From the IMG/VR virus record IMGVR_UViG_3300034082_001807, positions 1 through 27,594 of that record: a DNA stretch of 27,594 bases; one strand, given 5' to 3'. The notes under the pieces were generated by a model. The model worked only from the letters and a program-made list of their open reading frames with translations, was not told the DNA's origin and searched no databases. A program made the translations under genes and the position numbers. The stretch is from a virus. Positions 25,724-27,594 of this stretch are shown piece by piece; positions within the stretch are counted from its first letter, which is position 1; every line of letters begins with the position of its first letter.

Positions 25724-26056
25724 ATGACTACTTCAAATCGTCTTTTCGCTGGGTTTGTTCTTGCTACAGATCCTAGCGGTCGTAATAAGGTTCGTTTTTG
25801 CGAATCCATGTCGGTACGTATTCCTAAGCTGCTTAAGGCTGGGTATGTTGTTCATGAGGAAGTTACGTTCCCTCAGCCAACCACGAAGCTGGACGGCATG
25901 ACTTGGGCAACTGCACAGAACTATCAGCATCCAGAGGCTAAGAATCTGGTGTACAGCAAGTATCTGTATCTTAAGAATCGAGTCGAAAAGAATGTGACTA
26001 AGGTAATTGTGTCGAAGGCTGAACTTGTAGAATCTGAGTCTGTTCTTGAAGCCTAA
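25724..26056 (+). CDS. Hypothetical protein, last gene of + strand block
   Basis: A 110-residue basic protein: SNRLFAGFVLATDPSGRNKV, RFCESMSVRIPKLLKAGYVV, then TTKLDGMTWATAQNYQHPEA and a Val/Ser-rich tail. The first 50 residues are similar in style to those of the previous gene, so the pair may be distantly related. AAAGGAG stands before ATG 25724. Function unknown. Confidence 0.83.
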   Translation: MTTSNRLFAGFVLATDPSGRNKVRFCESMSVRIPKLLKAGYVVHEEVTFPQPTTKLDGMTWATAQNYQHPEAKNLVYSKYLYLKNRVEKNVTKVIVSKAELVESESVLEA

Positions 26057-26062
26057 TCGAAC

Positions 26063-26091
26063 GGGGTTCTGTTGCTCTGTGACAGAACCCC
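26063..26091. terminator. Bidirectional hairpin between convergent units
   Basis: GGGGTTCTGT at 26063-26072 pairs with ACAGAACCCC at 26082-26091 around a 9-base loop. It lies between the stop at 26056 (+) and the stop at 26102 (-). There is no long T run on either side, so its strength is uncertain, but position and a 10-bp GC-containing stem fit a shared terminator. Confidence 0.75.
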
Positions 26092-26101
26092 TTCGCTAAA
26101 G

Positions 26102-26500
26102 TTAGGGCGCTGCGGTCAGAGCAAGATAGTAAGTATTTCCGTTTATCGTGACGGGAATCTTGAATGCTATCGTGGTATCAGTAGCAGCACCAGGATTGGT
26201 ATTTCCACCAATGATGATGTTAGCTAGTGTAACGTTGCCTGAAGTGACCAAATTTACTAATGTTCCTACGCTAGTAACGTTAGGTTGTGCTGCATTGACT
26301 ACTGAGTAGGCAATGTTAGCAATATTTGCAGGTACGTAGTTTGCACTGCCTGCACCAGCCAGAATGATGTTTCCCATATTCTGAACTGTAGTTTTTTGAG
26401 TTTCAGGAGTACCGGTCATATTAACGACTGGCAGCACGCTATTAGCAGCAATTTGACCGCCAATGTTAGTTAGTTGTGTGATTTTGATAAGTGTTGACAT
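26102..26500 (-). CDS. Short tail-fibre or baseplate-like structural protein
   Basis: A 132-residue protein with no membrane segment. The start MSTLIKITQLTNIGGQIAAN, then VLPVVNM and TPETQKTTVQNMGNII, follows the N-terminal pattern of phage fibre proteins in which KIxxL, then VLPVV, and KxT are conserved. It is followed by NAAQPNVTSVGTLVNLVTSG, a repeat that also occurs in the next gene and in many fibre proteins. The C-terminus TIAFKIPVTINGNTYYLALT may form a small beta domain. AAGG at 26511-26514 (as complement) is its ribosome-binding site. It lies 17 bases from the larger fibre gene and probably shares its transcript. Confidence 0.82.
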   Translation of the reverse strand: MSTLIKITQLTNIGGQIAANSVLPVVNMTGTPETQKTTVQNMGNIILAGAGSANYVPANIANIAYSVVNAAQPNVTSVGTLVNLVTSGNVTLANIIIGGNTNPGAATDTTIAFKIPVTINGNTYYLALTAAP

Positions 26501-26517
26501 TTTTAAATTTCCTTAAA

Positions 26518-27594
26518 TTAAGCTCCTACTGGAGTAACTGTTACAATGACTGAGGGTACATCGATGCCCATCGTAGTGTTTGCAGAATCGATTGCAATTA
26601 ACTTTGCAGCGATGTCTGCACTGCCCCACATTAATCTAAAATAATCTCCAGTATTGGCAGTTTCTACAAAATTCCATGCAGCAATTTCATATTCGTTCGC
26701 GGCGTCGAGTTTAAGTCTAGTACTGCTCCATGGAATTGTGTTGCCATTTTTGTCTAGCCATATCTCAATATAATCTACGCCACTGTCTGTTTTAGTGCAT
26801 TGAGCACTAAATTGTATGTTGTAAACTCCTGTCTTAGGCACAGTGATGTTTGAACTATTATTGATAAACACGCCACTGTTACTTGAGATGTTGTTAAACG
26901 TCATTGGAGTTGGAGTGCTTGCTCCAAGGGTGTTTTGAGTGACGTTGCTATAGAAAGCGCCGTAAATCGGATTGTAGTTGATGTTTCCGCTTACTTGTAG
27001 ATTGCCTGTTACATTTGCTGAGTTTGCGGTCAAGCCAGACAATGTTCCTAAACTAGTAATGTTTGGTTGCGCAGCAGTTGTTAGATTACCAGAAATAAGA
27101 TTGCCGATCAACGTGTTTGATAATCTGATTGATTGGAAGTCAACTACAGCATTTACACTGGTGCCCAGATTTGAGTTGGCTCTGTCAAAGTAAAAGTCAT
27201 CGTATGCGACAAATGTAGAAGCACCGCAATTTATTTTTGCTGGTGTTTGATCGGGGTTGACCGCCAGTGTATTTCTGATATTCAACACGCCGGCAGTAGA
27301 GTTTATTGCGTTGAATCCTGAGTTTGCAGGAGTATATAAGAGTGCATCAAATACGTTGAGAGAACCCAGTGTGAGATTTGCTTGCAGTGTGGTGCTGACA
27401 TTCAACAGATTTACCACAGCGTTTGCACTGTTGATCGTAAGCAACCCTATGCCTGTGTTACTGAATGTGACATTACCGGGACCTGTGATAGATACGGGCG
27501 TGATGTTTGCCCCCGCTGTTAAGTTCAGTTGCACATCTTGTATTGCTAGACCGCCGTTGCCGCTTTTTGATAAAGCGCCCACTATGTTTCCTGT
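26518..27594 (-). CDS. Tail-fibre protein, C-terminal part (5' end outside window)
   Basis: The frame is open through the window edge on the - strand (TGN and IVGALS precede the GTG at 27582), so only the C-terminal 358 or so residues are seen. Beta-strand repeats of the type NVTGNLQVSGN and AAQPNITSLGTLSGLTANSA run over the first part, forming a fibrous shaft. The last 145 residues (SGVFINNSSNITVPKTGVYN, IQFSAQCTKTDSGVDYIEIW, then NFVETANTGDYFRLMWGSAD, PSVIVTVTPVG) have the outline of a C1q/TNF-like jelly roll, a receptor- or sugar-binding tip found in cyanophage structural proteins. It should be made late and assembled into the virion. Confidence 0.87.
   Translation of the reverse strand, partial: TGNIVGALSKSGNGGLAIQDVQLNLTAGANITPVSITGPGNVTFSNTGIGLLTINSANAVVNLLNVSTTLQANLTLGSLNVFDALLYTPANSGFNAINSTAGVLNIRNTLAVNPDQTPAKINCGASTFVAYDDFYFDRANSNLGTSVNAVVDFQSIRLSNTLIGNLISGNLTTAAQPNITSLGTLSGLTANSANVTGNLQVSGNINYNPIYGAFYSNVTQNTLGASTPTPMTFNNISSNSGVFINNSSNITVPKTGVYNIQFSAQCTKTDSGVDYIEIWLDKNGNTIPWSSTRLKLDAANEYEIAAWNFVETANTGDYFRLMWGSADIAAKLIAIDSANTTMGIDVPSVIVTVTPVGA

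Noticed and set aside
26494-26499. TTGACA on the + strand near the start of the small fibre gene
   Set aside because: Lies within the - strand gene with no -10 box at proper distance and no + strand gene downstream.

Overview
The window looks like part of a large, T4-related tailed-phage genome (Caudoviricetes, myovirus-like), probably environmental. The evidence is a T4-type RNase H/flap nuclease, an ATP-dependent DNA ligase, a UV-damage endonuclease, a dense array of small overlapping phage genes, and convergent tail-fibre genes built of NVTGN/QPNITS(V/L)GTL repeats ending in a jelly-roll-like domain. I see no tRNA, rRNA, integrase, insertion sequence or CRISPR array. Several accessory genes belong to families I associate with Burkholderiales/betaproteobacterial prophages, which hints at a betaproteobacterial host; that is an inference.

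Layout: (1) 1-7175 is a replication and repair block on the + strand: UvsE (5' end outside the window), RNase H, a WGR-domain gene whose domain is split by a -1 frameshift at an A AAA AAC heptamer, DNA ligase, and conserved hypotheticals. (2) 7204-24072 is an accessory early region of about 48 small + strand genes in long, translationally coupled operons. It holds two arrays of alanine-rich tetrapeptide-repeat proteins (8494-10221, four genes made by duplication of a two-gene unit; 13297-14287, three genes of different, GC-rich codon use) and a scattered family of proteins starting MNERI/MNKRI and ending FGVE. (3) 24118-26056 carries short units with their own promoters and two strong hairpins. 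(4) 26102-27594, on the - strand, carries tail-fibre-type proteins; the larger one runs off the window.

Regulation is unusually legible. About a dozen host sigma-70-like promoters are visible. Four of them, with a weaker fifth relative, lie in a repeated stem-loop plus promoter cassette inserted exactly at the stop codon of the preceding gene, resembling the PeSL mobile regulatory cassettes of T4-type phages. Inside operons, seven gene junctions share GGAGTTGA followed by three bases and ATG. The conserved C-terminal Gly-Val-Glu of many proteins is therefore the ribosome-binding site of the next gene, and one junction keeps the DNA in another reading frame. Together these suggest a plug-in architecture in which promoter cassettes, start-codon segments and ribosome-binding junctions are shuffled while gene bodies are exchanged. 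This modular expression system, the split WGR gene and the Ala-repeat arrays are the most interesting things here.
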